Origin: Verrucomicrobiia bacterium | GTDB taxonomy: Bacteria; Verrucomicrobiota; Verrucomicrobiia; Verrucomicrobiales; DEV007 | Length of the DNA: 64,000 nucleotides | Assembly (NCBI GenBank): GCA_030427505.1 | Contig: JAUICH010000008.1 | Span: forward strand, 124,001 to 188,000 | Direction: 5' to 3' | Shown: positions 8,737-17,352 of the stretch, piece by piece | Layout of the letters: each line of letters starts with the position of its first letter | How positions within the stretch are numbered: the first letter of the stretch is position 1 | Translations under genes and position numbers: made by a program | The notes under the pieces: generated by a model | Seen by the model: the letters and a program-made list of their open reading frames with translations, nothing else | What the model was told of the DNA's origin: nothing | Database searches by the model: none

Positions 8737-11313
8737 CTACGAAGGGCGCTTACCCCGCTCTTTCAGTTTTTCCCGCATGCGCTGGTAGAGGCGCTCGATG
8801 GCTTCCTCGGGGTTTTCCATCATCATGCTTTCTTTGATCTTGCTGGCGTAGATGCCGAAGGAAAACGGGGTGACCGCAGGCACTTCGATCAGTTGCCATT
8901 CCAGGTGTTCGGCCTCTTCCAGGTAGGCGTAGGCCCGCTCGGAATTCAGAAAGGTGTGGGTGGCCTCACGGTAGGCCTGGGTCAGCAGGGGGTGGTCTGG
9001 CTCGTGGTCCTCCAGCACGCGGAAGAGGATTTCCGCGCTCCAGCGAAGCTGGCGGAGTTTCCGTTCCGCGCCGGGAATATTTCGGGGCACCATCAGTCCC
9101 GTCTGGGCTACCCCGCGGAACTGCCACTTCACCAACTCCGAGCCTTTCAGAGCGGCGGCCAGATCTTCTTCCGCGCCTTCCCGTTTGAAGAGTTCGCGCC
9201 ACTCCTCCAGCCCCATGGCCTGGAAAGATTTCAAGGAAAGGAGAAAACCGTAGTCGTCGATGGTGACCAGGGCATTGCCGCCGACGGCGTTTTTTACGCG
9301 GTGACTCAGGATGCGGGACAGCGCGTCATTCGCGCTTCGGCCGATGAGGCTGTGAAAGAAAAAATGGCAGCGGTCCGGGTCCGTCTCCTCGTCGCGGAAT
9401 TCCTCAATCAAGAGCCGCTCCGTGGTGGGAATGGCGGAGAGAAGGAGTTGGTTCTGGAAATGATCGACCACTGCCCAGGCGTTGGTTTGAGAAATGGACC
9501 AGCGCTCCACCAGCCAGTCGATAACGGCTTCCGGTGGTTGGGCCTCTTCCACCAGACGGCGATTCGCTTCCGTGCGGAGGAGACCCACCTCGTTCGCCAG
9601 GCCGGAGGTGAGCGGCAGTTTGTTCGCGTTCCAGGCGGGCACCGTGGGCAGACGGCCGGCGGCGTTTTCCACGATGATTTCGCCGACACCGGTCTCGACG
9701 AGTTTGACCGTTTTCCCGGCCAGCACGAACACGTCGCCCAGCTTCAGGCCCTTCACGAAAGACTCCTCCACCGCGCCGAGACGCCGCCGTCCAAGGAGCA
9801 CGTTCACCATGCCATCCGCGTGAATGGTGCCGACGTTCACCAGGTAATCCCGCTCCACTTTCTTACTGGGCGTGACGTAGAGGCCGTCTTTTTCGACGAT
9901 CTTGCCAAAGGTGTCGCGGTACTGGCGTTGCAGCGATTCGCCGCCGCCTTCCAGATAGCGGATCAGGCGGTCGAACTCCGGGCGAGTGAGGTTCCGGAAG
10001 GGGTAGGCGCCAGTCACCACGGCAAACGCTTCATCAGCGGAAATACCACCGCCCATGGCCATGCCCACAAGGTGCTGGGCAATGACGTCGTAGGCGTTTT
10101 CCAGGACGTTGACGGGGTCGAGTTGGCGGCGCTTCGTCATCTCCGCGCAGACGATGCACTCGATAAGGTCATTGATGTTCGTGGCCACCAGGACGCCGTG
10201 GCTCATCTTGTGAATGGAATGGCCGGAGCGGCCCACGCGCTGGAGCGTGCGGGAAATCCCTTTGGGCGTGGAGACCATGATGACCGTGTCGATGGAGCCA
10301 ATGTCGATGCCCAGTTCCAGGCTCGTGGAGCAGACCACGGCGCGCAGGGCGCCCATCTTCAGGCGATCCTCCACCTCCAGGCGCACGTCCCGGTCCAGGG
10401 AGGAATGGTGGGTTTCGACCAGGTGAGCCAGCTCTGGAAGGGCCAGTTTCAATTTGTGGGTCACGCCTTCCGCGCCGGAACGGGTATTGGTGAAGATGAT
10501 GGTGGACTCGTTACGCTCCACGATCTGAGCCATGTCGCGTATCACCCGGTAAGCGGTGTAACCAGCGGGCGGATAGGCTTGTTTGCGCAGCGGCGTCATC
10601 ACTTCCACCAGGCTTCGGCGCTCCATCTTGGCTTCGGCCAGGAAGCACGGCCGGTCTTTTCCCATGAGGAACTTTCCGACCTCTTCCAGCGGCGCCACGG
10701 TTGCGGACAGGCCCACGCGGCAGAGGCCTTTCCCGGATTCTTCCTTGGGATTGATGAGCCGCTCCAGCCGTTCCAGGGAGAGCATCAGGTGGGCGCCGCG
10801 CTTGTTCTCCGCCAGGGCGTGCAGTTCGTCGATGATGAAGAAGCCGCAGCGGGAGAACGCCTTGGCGTAGCCCGCCTGCGGGAGCAGGATGGCCAGGCTT
10901 TCCGGCGTGGTGATGAGCAGGTGGGGCGGCTTCCGCTTCATCTTCTGCCGGTCCGCTGGCGTGGTGTCGCCCGTGCGCAGCCCGACGGAGAGGGTTTCCG
11001 TCAGGCCCAGCCCTTCCAGCGGTTCGCGCAGGTTCTTCTCAATGTCATAAGCCAGCGCGCGGAGGGGGGAGACATAGACCGCCTGGATGCCGTTTGCCGG
11101 GAGACGTCCGGCCTCCGCTTCGCGGGCCAAGCGGTCGATGATGCCAAGAAATCCCGCCAGGGTCTTTCCGCTGCCGGTGGGGGAAGAGAGCAAGACGGAC
11201 TCCCGTTTAAGAATGCGGGGCACGCAGAGTTCCTGGGCTTCGGTCGGTTTGCCGAAGCGCTCTTTGAACCAGCTCGCGACGGGCGGATGAAGCGCGTCGT
11301 AAAATCTACTCAC
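8737..11313 (-). CDS. Lhr-type DEXH-box ATP-dependent helicase
   Basis: An 858-residue superfamily 2 helicase of the Lhr-core type. Walker A is SPTGSGKT at residues 44-51, motif II is DELH at 162-165, motif III is SAT at 203-205, and QRVGRSGHS is motif VI. The C-terminal half carries the winged-helix and Lhr-specific regions, and the length fits Lhr-core rather than the 1,500-residue full Lhr. These enzymes translocate 3' to 5' on single-stranded DNA and are linked to DNA repair. The start is a GTG whose bases overlap the TGA stop of the upstream glycosyltransferase gene, a four-base GTGA overlap. No ligase or nuclease partner gene is adjacent. Confidence 0.9.
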   Translation of the reverse strand: MSRFYDALHPPVASWFKERFGKPTEAQELCVPRILKRESVLLSSPTGSGKTLAGFLGIIDRLAREAEAGRLPANGIQAVYVSPLRALAYDIEKNLREPLEGLGLTETLSVGLRTGDTTPADRQKMKRKPPHLLITTPESLAILLPQAGYAKAFSRCGFFIIDELHALAENKRGAHLMLSLERLERLINPKEESGKGLCRVGLSATVAPLEEVGKFLMGKDRPCFLAEAKMERRSLVEVMTPLRKQAYPPAGYTAYRVIRDMAQIVERNESTIIFTNTRSGAEGVTHKLKLALPELAHLVETHHSSLDRDVRLEVEDRLKMGALRAVVCSTSLELGIDIGSIDTVIMVSTPKGISRTLQRVGRSGHSIHKMSHGVLVATNINDLIECIVCAEMTKRRQLDPVNVLENAYDVIAQHLVGMAMGGGISADEAFAVVTGAYPFRNLTRPEFDRLIRYLEGGGESLQRQYRDTFGKIVEKDGLYVTPSKKVERDYLVNVGTIHADGMVNVLLGRRRLGAVEESFVKGLKLGDVFVLAGKTVKLVETGVGEIIVENAAGRLPTVPAWNANKLPLTSGLANEVGLLRTEANRRLVEEAQPPEAVIDWLVERWSISQTNAWAVVDHFQNQLLLSAIPTTERLLIEEFRDEETDPDRCHFFFHSLIGRSANDALSRILSHRVKNAVGGNALVTIDDYGFLLSLKSFQAMGLEEWRELFKREGAEEDLAAALKGSELVKWQFRGVAQTGLMVPRNIPGAERKLRQLRWSAEILFRVLEDHEPDHPLLTQAYREATHTFLNSERAYAYLEEAEHLEWQLIEVPAVTPFSFGIYASKIKESMMMENPEEAIERLYQRMREKLKERGKRPS

Positions 11314-12497
11314 GGTCTCTTGAAGGTGCTCCAGAGTTCGATGGCTTCTTCGTAGTAGCCTTCCAGAATGCGGGCCTGGGCCGCCTGCTCGAACTTTTCC
11401 CGGACCGCCCGGCTCGCCTCCCGGCCCATGGCTTCGTAGTGCCCGTCGTCGCCCATTAGGTCCAGCGCGGCATGAGCGAGAGAGTCTTGGTCGTTTTCAC
11501 CCACCAGAAGGCCGCCCTTGCCGTCTTCCACCGCTTCGGGAATGCCGCCATGACGGGTCGCGACCGCGGGCAGTCCCGTGGCCATGGCCTCCAGCATGGC
11601 GTTGGGCACCCCTTCGCGATTTCCGTCTTTGCCCGTGCGGCTGGGGTGCAGGAAGAGGTGGCTTTCGTGACAAAGCCGGATGAGTTCCGGCTCCTCCACG
11701 AAGCCGGTAAACTTCACCGCGTGAGATATGCCGAGTTCCGCGGCCTGAGCCTCCAGCGTTTCCCGCAGCGGACCTTCTCCGGCAATCGTGAGGCTGGCGG
11801 TGGGATACTGGTGCAGAGCGGCGGCGAAAGCGCCCAGGGTCAAGTCGAGCCCCTTTTTCTCGATCAGCCGTCCCGCCTGAAGCCATTTCCAGGCGCCGTC
11901 TCTTGGGGCGGATCGCTGTTGAAACTCCCAGGCTTCCAAGGGAATGCCGGTGCGGTGCAGCCGCAGTTTTTCCGGATCGCACCCGGCTTCGATCAGATCG
12001 TCCATGAGCGCGTTCGACCGGGCAAGTACCAGGTCCACGGCCTGGAAAACTGCTCGCAGGGCCTTTCCGTGCGCGGGCCGGTTCAAGTCTACTCCAGCGT
12101 CCGCTCCATGAAACGAGACCACCGAAGGCAGGAGCCGGCGGGTGAGCAGGGGCCGGAGATGGGTGGCGATGTGGCCGAAATAGACGTGCAGCACCTGGGC
12201 GCCGCGGGCGTAGAGCAGGGCTTGAATCTGCTCCTGTTCCCGGCCGGAGATTGGCCAGGGCGCGCGCCGGACCTTTTTCCACCAGAAGCGCCGCCACTCC
12301 CGTTGCAAAGCCGAGGGCCTCCTCAGGATTTCGATCCATTCCTTAGGAAACGGAAATTTTTCCCCGTGCAGCCGTTTCTGTGTCAGGATAAGCGGCTGGA
12401 ATTTCTGGAGCGCCAGGAGTTGCCGGTGGATGTGCAACATCTCCGGCGCCAGAAAGGTGGCGCAGTAGCAGGCAACGACCGGCGTTTGAGCAGACAT
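11310..12497 (-). CDS. Glycosyltransferase family 4
   Basis: A 395-residue GT-B enzyme from ATG 12497 (the frame reaches a GTG at 12518). The N-terminal domain opens PVVACYCATFLAPE; the C-terminal donor domain shows LQAGRLIEKKGLD, TIAGEGPLRETLE, VKFTGFVEEPEL, and the SRTGKDGNREGVPNAMLEAMATGLPAVATRHGG stretch, close to colanic-acid or amylovoran type transferases. The substrate cannot be read. It is divergent from kdsD across about 30 bases and its stop overlaps the helicase start, so helicase expression may depend on this gene's promoter. Confidence 0.85.
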   Translation of the reverse strand: MSAQTPVVACYCATFLAPEMLHIHRQLLALQKFQPLILTQKRLHGEKFPFPKEWIEILRRPSALQREWRRFWWKKVRRAPWPISGREQEQIQALLYARGAQVLHVYFGHIATHLRPLLTRRLLPSVVSFHGADAGVDLNRPAHGKALRAVFQAVDLVLARSNALMDDLIEAGCDPEKLRLHRTGIPLEAWEFQQRSAPRDGAWKWLQAGRLIEKKGLDLTLGAFAAALHQYPTASLTIAGEGPLRETLEAQAAELGISHAVKFTGFVEEPELIRLCHESHLFLHPSRTGKDGNREGVPNAMLEAMATGLPAVATRHGGIPEAVEDGKGGLLVGENDQDSLAHAALDLMGDDGHYEAMGREASRAVREKFEQAAQARILEGYYEEAIELWSTFKRP

Positions 12498-12526
12498 CGA
12501 TTCAGGAGATACCACCACACTACCGA

Positions 12527-13498
12527 ATGGACTACCAGGAAAAGGCCAAACGAGTCATCCAACTGGAAATCGAAGAGCTGACCCGGCTCACCGGGCGCAT
12601 CGACGCGAATTTTGGCCAGGCCGTGGAAGCGTTGAAATCCGCGCTGGAAAACCGGTGCAAGATCCTGGTGGTGGGGGTGGGAAAATCCGGCAACATCGGC
12701 GAAAAACTGGCCGCCACGCTGAACTCCACGGGCTCCACCACGGCGGCACTGAACTGCCAGAACGCCCTGCATGGCGACCTGGGCCTGGTGGACGAGGGCG
12801 ATGCCATTCTGGCCCTCAGCTACAGCGGCGAGACCAGCGAGTTGATCGATCTGCTGCCGCACCTGCGGCGCCTGCATGTGACCATCATCGCCATCACGGG
12901 GCGGCCGGACTCCACCCTGGGACGGAACAGCGACATCGTGCTGGACGTGAACGTCACCCGTGAAGCCTGCCCCCTGAACCTGGCGCCCACCTCCAGCACC
13001 ACAAACATGCTGGTGATGGGGGATGCCCTGGCCATGGTGCTGCTGGAAGCCCGCGGTTTTAGGAAGGAAGACTTCGCCGTGCTTCATCCAGGCGGTTCTC
13101 TGGGCCGGGCTCTCCTGACCAAGACGCGCGACATCATGCGGGCAGGCGATGCGTTCGTTGCGGTCGATCCGGAGGAAAATGTGCGCAGTGTCCTGGAAAA
13201 AATGACCAAGGCCCGGGCCGGCGCCGTGGTCGTGACGGGAGGGGACGGCGGCTTGCTGGGAATTTTTACTCAGGGGGATTTTACCCGCGCGTTCCAGACT
13301 CAGGCGGATGTAGGCATCGCCGTGGTCGGGGACTTGATGACGAAGAATCCCATCACCATCGCGGAGGAGAAACTGGCCGCGGAGGCCCTGAAGATTTTGG
13401 AAGATCACCGGATCGACGACCTGGTGGTGGTGAATGACATGAACCAGCCCGTGGGCGTGATCGACATTCAGGATCTAACCAGAATGCACATCCTTTAG
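12527..13498 (+). CDS. kdsD: KpsF/GutQ-type arabinose-5-phosphate isomerase
   Basis: Converts ribulose 5-phosphate to arabinose 5-phosphate, the first step to Kdo in lipopolysaccharide synthesis. The 323-residue protein has an N-terminal SIS domain (about residues 30-165; VVGVGKSGNIGEKLAATLNSTG, YSGETSELIDLLPHLR) and two C-terminal CBS domains (about 205-323; DIMRAGDAFVAVDP and DLMTKNPITI). The HPGGSLGR linker between the domains is typical of the family. It implies that the cell makes a Kdo-containing outer membrane. An AGGAG lies at 12504-12508, rather far from the ATG. Confidence 0.93.
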   Translation: MDYQEKAKRVIQLEIEELTRLTGRIDANFGQAVEALKSALENRCKILVVGVGKSGNIGEKLAATLNSTGSTTAALNCQNALHGDLGLVDEGDAILALSYSGETSELIDLLPHLRRLHVTIIAITGRPDSTLGRNSDIVLDVNVTREACPLNLAPTSSTTNMLVMGDALAMVLLEARGFRKEDFAVLHPGGSLGRALLTKTRDIMRAGDAFVAVDPEENVRSVLEKMTKARAGAVVVTGGDGGLLGIFTQGDFTRAFQTQADVGIAVVGDLMTKNPITIAEEKLAAEALKILEDHRIDDLVVVNDMNQPVGVIDIQDLTRMHIL

Positions 13499-13528
13499 CC
13501 CTGGGGTCATTTCCGCCACGGAAATTAA

Positions 13529-13612
13529 GGGCATGGGTTCTTGCCCCGGCATTCCTTGATTTCTAGGCCGCCGCTAGAAGCGGACACGTCCTTCGCGGAG
13601 GCGCGGGAGGGA
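13529..13612. terminator. Paired hairpins between convergent kdsD and arsR
   Basis: The 144-base gap between the two 3' ends holds several short inverted repeats: GGGCA/TGCCC at 13529-13546, CCGCT-AGA-AGCGG near 13575, and CCT/AGG around TCGCGG near 13592. No T-run follows, so any termination here would be weak or factor-dependent. I see no gene in this stretch. Confidence 0.35.
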
Positions 13613-13642
13613 ATCAATTAAACCTGCGGCAATGGCGGCTGC

Positions 13643-13975
13643 TTACTTTTTTGGATAGTCCCCATCAAAGCGGAAGGTGCAACAACCCAGATCCAGGACG
13701 GTACCGCCTGCTTCCAGCCGCTCCCGAAAGGCGGGGGTCACCCCGCAAAAGCGAAAGCGGCCGTCTTTCCGGACTTTCACGATGCCAGCCTCCCGGAGGA
13801 TGCGGACGTGCTTGGAGGTGTTGTAAGTCGTGGCGCCGGCCCGGTCCGCCACGGTCTGCAGGGGGAGCTCTTCAGAAGAATCCAGCAACTCCTTGACCAG
13901 CCGCCAGCGCGTCTCATCCGCCAAGGCCTTCAGCATGGGGATGCAGGGAGAGTCGCCACCTTCTTCGTTCGACAT
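13643..13975 (-). CDS. ArsR-family winged-helix transcriptional regulator
   Basis: A 110-residue one-domain regulator. The wHTH spans about residues 14-86: ALADETRWRLVKELL, then TVADRAGATTYNTSKHVRILREAGIVKVRKDGRFRFCGV, which contains the recognition helix and wing. Cysteines at 11, 77, 98 and 99 could bind metal or sense thiol chemistry; the CC pair sits in LDLGCCTFRF at the C-terminus, outside the classical ELCVCDL site, which is absent. It is likely a repressor of unknown ligand. A possible -35/-10 pair (TTGCAG, 18 bases, TATCAC) lies upstream on the minus strand. Its target is unknown, since neighbours are efp and kdsD. Confidence 0.85.
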   Translation of the reverse strand: MSNEEGGDSPCIPMLKALADETRWRLVKELLDSSEELPLQTVADRAGATTYNTSKHVRILREAGIVKVRKDGRFRFCGVTPAFRERLEAGGTVLDLGCCTFRFDGDYPKK

Positions 13976-14165
13976 GATCTAATGTGATACGTCCATTGGG
14001 GGCGTTTCTGCAATGCGTTTTCACTGAAGATGCCAGCAAGCCTGGGACAGCGCGCCGATCTGGTTTCCCCCTGGAATTCCATGTGCCCCTTTGCATTGCA
14101 CTTGAGAAGTGGCGGGGAAAGGTGCATCTAGCGTTCGCATTTTTTCGAAAACCCTGCTCGAAATT

Positions 14166-14187
14166 TTAGTTAATATAGTTTAACTAA
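14166..14187. promoter_or_regulatory. AT-rich palindrome in the efp promoter
   Basis: TTAGTTAA (14166-14173), six bases, TTAACTAA (14180-14187) form a perfect inverted repeat 31 bases upstream of the efp ATG. A second inverted repeat, TTTCGA/TCGAAA, precedes it. In a GC-rich region this AT-rich block stands out as a promoter and possible operator. Similar half-sites occur upstream of the sulfur-transport gene at 54545. Confidence 0.45.
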
Positions 14188-14218
14188 TACGTCGGGCACC
14201 AACCCAAGACTTGATTTT

Positions 14219-14779
14219 ATGGCTATTGTAGCGACCAACTTGAAGAAAGGTCAGTGCATCTCCTATAAGGGCGAAACCGGCCTGGTGCTGAACATCGAGC
14301 ACCGCACGCCCGGAAAAGGCAATGCCTTGATCATGGCGACTATCCGTTCGTTCCAGTCCGGCAAGACGAAGGACATCCGCTTCGCATCCGGCGACAAGGT
14401 GGACACGGTGAACGCGGACCGGCAGACTCTCGAGTTCAGCTATTCCGATCCCACGGGCGTTCACTTCATGGACCCCAATACCTTCGAAACCGTGACCCTG
14501 CCGGAAGATCTCATGGAAGAATACAAGGAGTACCTGACGGACGCGCTACCGGTGGAAGTTCTCTTCATTGAGGAAAAGCCGGTGTCCGTGGACTTCCCCG
14601 CCACGGTGGAACTGCTGGTGACGCAGTCCCCGGAAGGATTGAAAGGCGACACCGCGAACAATCCCACTAAGGAAGCTGAGATGGAAACCGGGCTGCGGGT
14701 GCAGGTTCCCCTGTTCATCAAAGAGGGCGATCGCCTGAAGATCGACACGCGTACTGGAAAATACGTCAGCCGCGTCTGA
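14219..14779 (+). CDS. efp: Elongation factor P
   Basis: A 186-residue EF-P with three beta-barrel domains; it relieves ribosome stalling at polyproline. The tip loop of domain I reads TPGKGNA, placing Lys33 at the modified position, so a lysine-type modification (EpmAB-like or another) is more likely than Arg rhamnosylation. The domain II-III segment TGLRVQVPLFIKEGDRLKIDTRTGKYVSR is a clear family signature. It is a single gene with its own AT-rich promoter region, divergent from arsR. Confidence 0.95.
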   Translation: MAIVATNLKKGQCISYKGETGLVLNIEHRTPGKGNALIMATIRSFQSGKTKDIRFASGDKVDTVNADRQTLEFSYSDPTGVHFMDPNTFETVTLPEDLMEEYKEYLTDALPVEVLFIEEKPVSVDFPATVELLVTQSPEGLKGDTANNPTKEAEMETGLRVQVPLFIKEGDRLKIDTRTGKYVSRV

Positions 14780-14838
14780 CGTTCGCCGGTTGACGCGCGT
14801 CCGCCGCCAAACTTTACCCACCCACTTTCGCCGGAGGC

Positions 14839-15756
14839 ATGGCAAGGAGCGCGCGCGCAGATACCAAGTCCGGCCGGGCGGCGGGTCGGAAACTTTCCGC
14901 CAGCGTCTCCTCCGGCAGTAAGCGCCGTACGGTAGCGGGCCGAGGCAATCGCCGGAAATCGGACAAGAGGCGTTCCCCGGCCAGGGCCGTGGAAGCGTTC
15001 ATGGATGGCGGGAGGGCGTTTGCGTATTCGGGACCGTTTTTGCAGCGGATTCCCTGGAACCTGGTGCGGTTTATTTCCGGCCTGGCCTTGATACCCGTTC
15101 TGTGGGTGACCGTGGAGTCTTTTTTCATGAGCTTCGCCCACGCCGCCAGGACGGGTTCTTTTTGGCGGACGGAAGAATTCTGGTTCTTCATGCTGGGGAT
15201 GATCGGCTGGCTGGTGTTGTTCTTTGGCCTGCGAGGCCGCCCCATGATGTGGCTCTACGTGGCGGGTCATGAGCTGACCCATGCCGTGTTTGTCCTGATC
15301 TGTGGCGGCAACGTGAAGAAGTTGCGCATCACCTCCGAAGGCGGTCATGTGGTGACGAACAAGAACAATATTCTCATCTCGCTTTCGCCGTACTTTGTTC
15401 CCTTCTACTCGGTGATCGTCATTGCGGTGTGGTGGTTGCTGGAGCGCTTTGTGTTTCACTTCAACGCCGGGCACGACTGGATCCTGTTTGGCGCCATTGG
15501 CCTGACGTGGTCGTTTCACCTGAGCTTCACGGTCTGGATGATCGCCCGGGAGCAACCGGACCTGCAGCAAAACGGCGTTTTCTTTTCCTTGATGCTCATC
15601 GGCTTAATCAATGCCCTGACCATCTCCGGCATGTTGATCGTCGCCTCGCCGACCCTGAGCGCCAGCTATTATACCCACACCTGGGTGCACAATCTCTATA
15701 CCTTCGGAGCCCGCCTGGTGGAGTCCGTGCAGGAGATCGTGGCGTTTTTCGTGTAG
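14839..15756 (+). CDS. Polytopic membrane protein with HExxH motif (M50-like metalloprotease candidate)
   Basis: A 305-residue protein with a strongly basic N-terminus of about 50 residues (many Arg, Lys and Ser) followed by six or so hydrophobic segments. Residues 145-149 or so read HELTH within LYVAGHELTHAVFVLICGG, a zinc metalloprotease HExxH motif set at a membrane segment as in site-2 proteases (M50). A second acidic ligand motif typical of S2P (NxxPxxxLDG) is not evident, so the family is uncertain. It could be a membrane protease or an inactive relative. It follows efp by 60 bases and may share its transcript. Confidence 0.6.
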   Translation: MARSARADTKSGRAAGRKLSASVSSGSKRRTVAGRGNRRKSDKRRSPARAVEAFMDGGRAFAYSGPFLQRIPWNLVRFISGLALIPVLWVTVESFFMSFAHAARTGSFWRTEEFWFFMLGMIGWLVLFFGLRGRPMMWLYVAGHELTHAVFVLICGGNVKKLRITSEGGHVVTNKNNILISLSPYFVPFYSVIVIAVWWLLERFVFHFNAGHDWILFGAIGLTWSFHLSFTVWMIAREQPDLQQNGVFFSLMLIGLINALTISGMLIVASPTLSASYYTHTWVHNLYTFGARLVESVQEIVAFFV

Positions 15757-15777
15757 GCCGAAAAGCGTGGTGGGAAA

Positions 15778-15797
15778 AGGGCGGAGCGCCCTCTTCT
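15778..15797. terminator. Short hairpin between convergent genes
   Basis: AGGGCG (15778-15783), GAG loop, CGCCCT (15787-15792), with A-rich sequence on the left and T/C-rich on the right. It lies between the convergent stops of the HExxH protein and the PhoD-like gene and could work in both directions. Confidence 0.5.
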
Positions 15798-17261
15798 CTA
15801 AACCGTCCGCTCGAACGCGGCTTCGTAGGCGACTTCGCCTTTCACATTGCGTAGTTGAAACGCGATGCGGCTGCCTTCGGCGCTGGCCTTCAGTTCCACA
15901 CAGAGGAATCCGCCCTGGACCTTGTGGAACCGGTGGTAACGCTTATCCTCGCCCGGAGTGCCGCCGGCGTGGGAGTCGCTGGCCGCGCCGACGCTGAACT
16001 CTTGGACGCCGGTGTCCGGATGGACGGAGTGAAATTGCCAGTGCCGGTCGCCGCACACGACGAAGAAATTGTCCGGCACGTTGGCCTGGAGCCAGGAGCG
16101 GATTTCGTTGCCTTCGTGGGCAAAGCCTTCGTTGGCGTGGTTGTCGTTTTTCTTCTTCCGGTCCGGTCCCACCAGCGGCGTGGGACTGACCAGCACCTTC
16201 CAGGTGGCGTCGCTCTCCAGGACGGTGCGTTTGAACCAGGCTTTCTGTTCTTCCCCCCAGATGGTCTTTTCCGGACCATCAGGCATCTTGTTAGGGGAGC
16301 GGAAGTCCCGGCCATCGGTGAACCAGACCTGCAGGTCGCGGCCCCAGCGGACGGTGCGGTAGCTGGACTCGCCCATGGGGCACTGTTGCCGGAAGATCTC
16401 CTGGCCTTCGGCGAAGGTCAGCTTGCCGTCCGTCTGGCCGGGCCAGCAGTCGTTGTCCAGGGTGTCGTGATCGTCCTTCAGCCAGTAGGTGGACGTATTG
16501 CGTATCGTTTCGACCAGGCGGGGCAGGCTGAACATGCGTTCCCAGTGCAGCCGGGCTAGAGCGGGCGTGACGGCGGAGGGCGCGTCGTTGTCGTAGTACA
16601 CCAAGTCGCCCGTCATGACGATGAAGCTCGGGTCCAGGGCGTGCATGGAGGGATAGATCGGGTGTCCGTCCACATGATCGCGGTCCGGGTAGCCCTGGCA
16701 GGTCATGACGCAGAAGCGAAAGTCGCTGGGCGTGCCGGCTTCCGGCGCGGTGTGAAATCGGCCCCGCAGACTGGCGTGGACCGGCTTGCCGCCGGGCCCC
16801 GTGGTTTCGCTGACGTAATGATAAGTCGATCCCGGCTTCAAGCCGCTGAGCTGAAACTGGTGAATGAAATCTGTCTCCTCGCCGACTTCCACCCAGTCCG
16901 TTTCCACCGCGTCGCTCAGGTCTTCTTTCAGACCGTAGCGCAAGCGGACTTGGCCCGGTGCGCCGGGGCACGCGCCTTCGATGCCGGAGACAGGGATGGT
17001 CAGGTTCAGCGACTCTTCGCGTTTGCCCCGGCCTTGGAAGACAACACCATCGTTGTTGCGCTCCGGTGCCGCGGTCAGGCGCGTCCAGATAGTGGCGGTG
17101 GTGTCCGTCACTTCGCCGTTACGCAGGCCGGTGGCCTGGTGAGGCGCGGCGTTGTCTTCGGCGCGGAGGGCGAAGGTGGGAAGGTTCGCGGCCAGCACCG
17201 AGGCGGTGGTGCCTTTCACGAAACGGCGGCGGGACAGGGAGGAGAGGGGATTTTTCTTCAT
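15798..17261 (-). CDS. Alkaline phosphatase D family protein (PhoD-like), Tat-exported
   Basis: A 487-residue secreted phosphodiesterase/phosphatase. A Tat signal SRRRFVKG begins near residue 10; ATG 17261 is preferred over TTG 17270. After an N-terminal Ig-like domain (HQATGLRNGEVTDTTATIWTR) comes the PhoD metallophosphatase core with FVMTGDLVYYDND, LKDDHDTLDNDCWPGQ, and WFTDGRDFRSPN, which supply metal ligands. PhoD enzymes release phosphate from phosphodiesters and monoesters in the periplasm. A PQQ-type propeller gene follows upstream on the same strand, with about 90 bases between. Confidence 0.87.
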   Translation of the reverse strand: MKKNPLSSLSRRRFVKGTTASVLAANLPTFALRAEDNAAPHQATGLRNGEVTDTTATIWTRLTAAPERNNDGVVFQGRGKREESLNLTIPVSGIEGACPGAPGQVRLRYGLKEDLSDAVETDWVEVGEETDFIHQFQLSGLKPGSTYHYVSETTGPGGKPVHASLRGRFHTAPEAGTPSDFRFCVMTCQGYPDRDHVDGHPIYPSMHALDPSFIVMTGDLVYYDNDAPSAVTPALARLHWERMFSLPRLVETIRNTSTYWLKDDHDTLDNDCWPGQTDGKLTFAEGQEIFRQQCPMGESSYRTVRWGRDLQVWFTDGRDFRSPNKMPDGPEKTIWGEEQKAWFKRTVLESDATWKVLVSPTPLVGPDRKKKNDNHANEGFAHEGNEIRSWLQANVPDNFFVVCGDRHWQFHSVHPDTGVQEFSVGAASDSHAGGTPGEDKRYHRFHKVQGGFLCVELKASAEGSRIAFQLRNVKGEVAYEAAFERTV

Positions 17262-17352
17262 GGCTGGCAAAAGTCAGAAGACTCCTATTAAGTCATCTGG
17301 CCGCGCCCGGGCCAATGACAAAGTACGGCGCGAACAGGCCAGCCCGTATCGT

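Noticed and set aside
8893-11355. An 820-codon open frame on the plus strand opposite the helicase gene
   Set aside because: It is antisense to a clear helicase with all motifs; its translation is low-complexity (rich in His, Gln, Val, Gly) and shows no family features. Long antisense frames are expected in GC-rich DNA.
14461-15570. A 369-codon minus-strand frame opposite efp and the HExxH gene
   Set aside because: It runs across two genes with good evidence and has no domain features.
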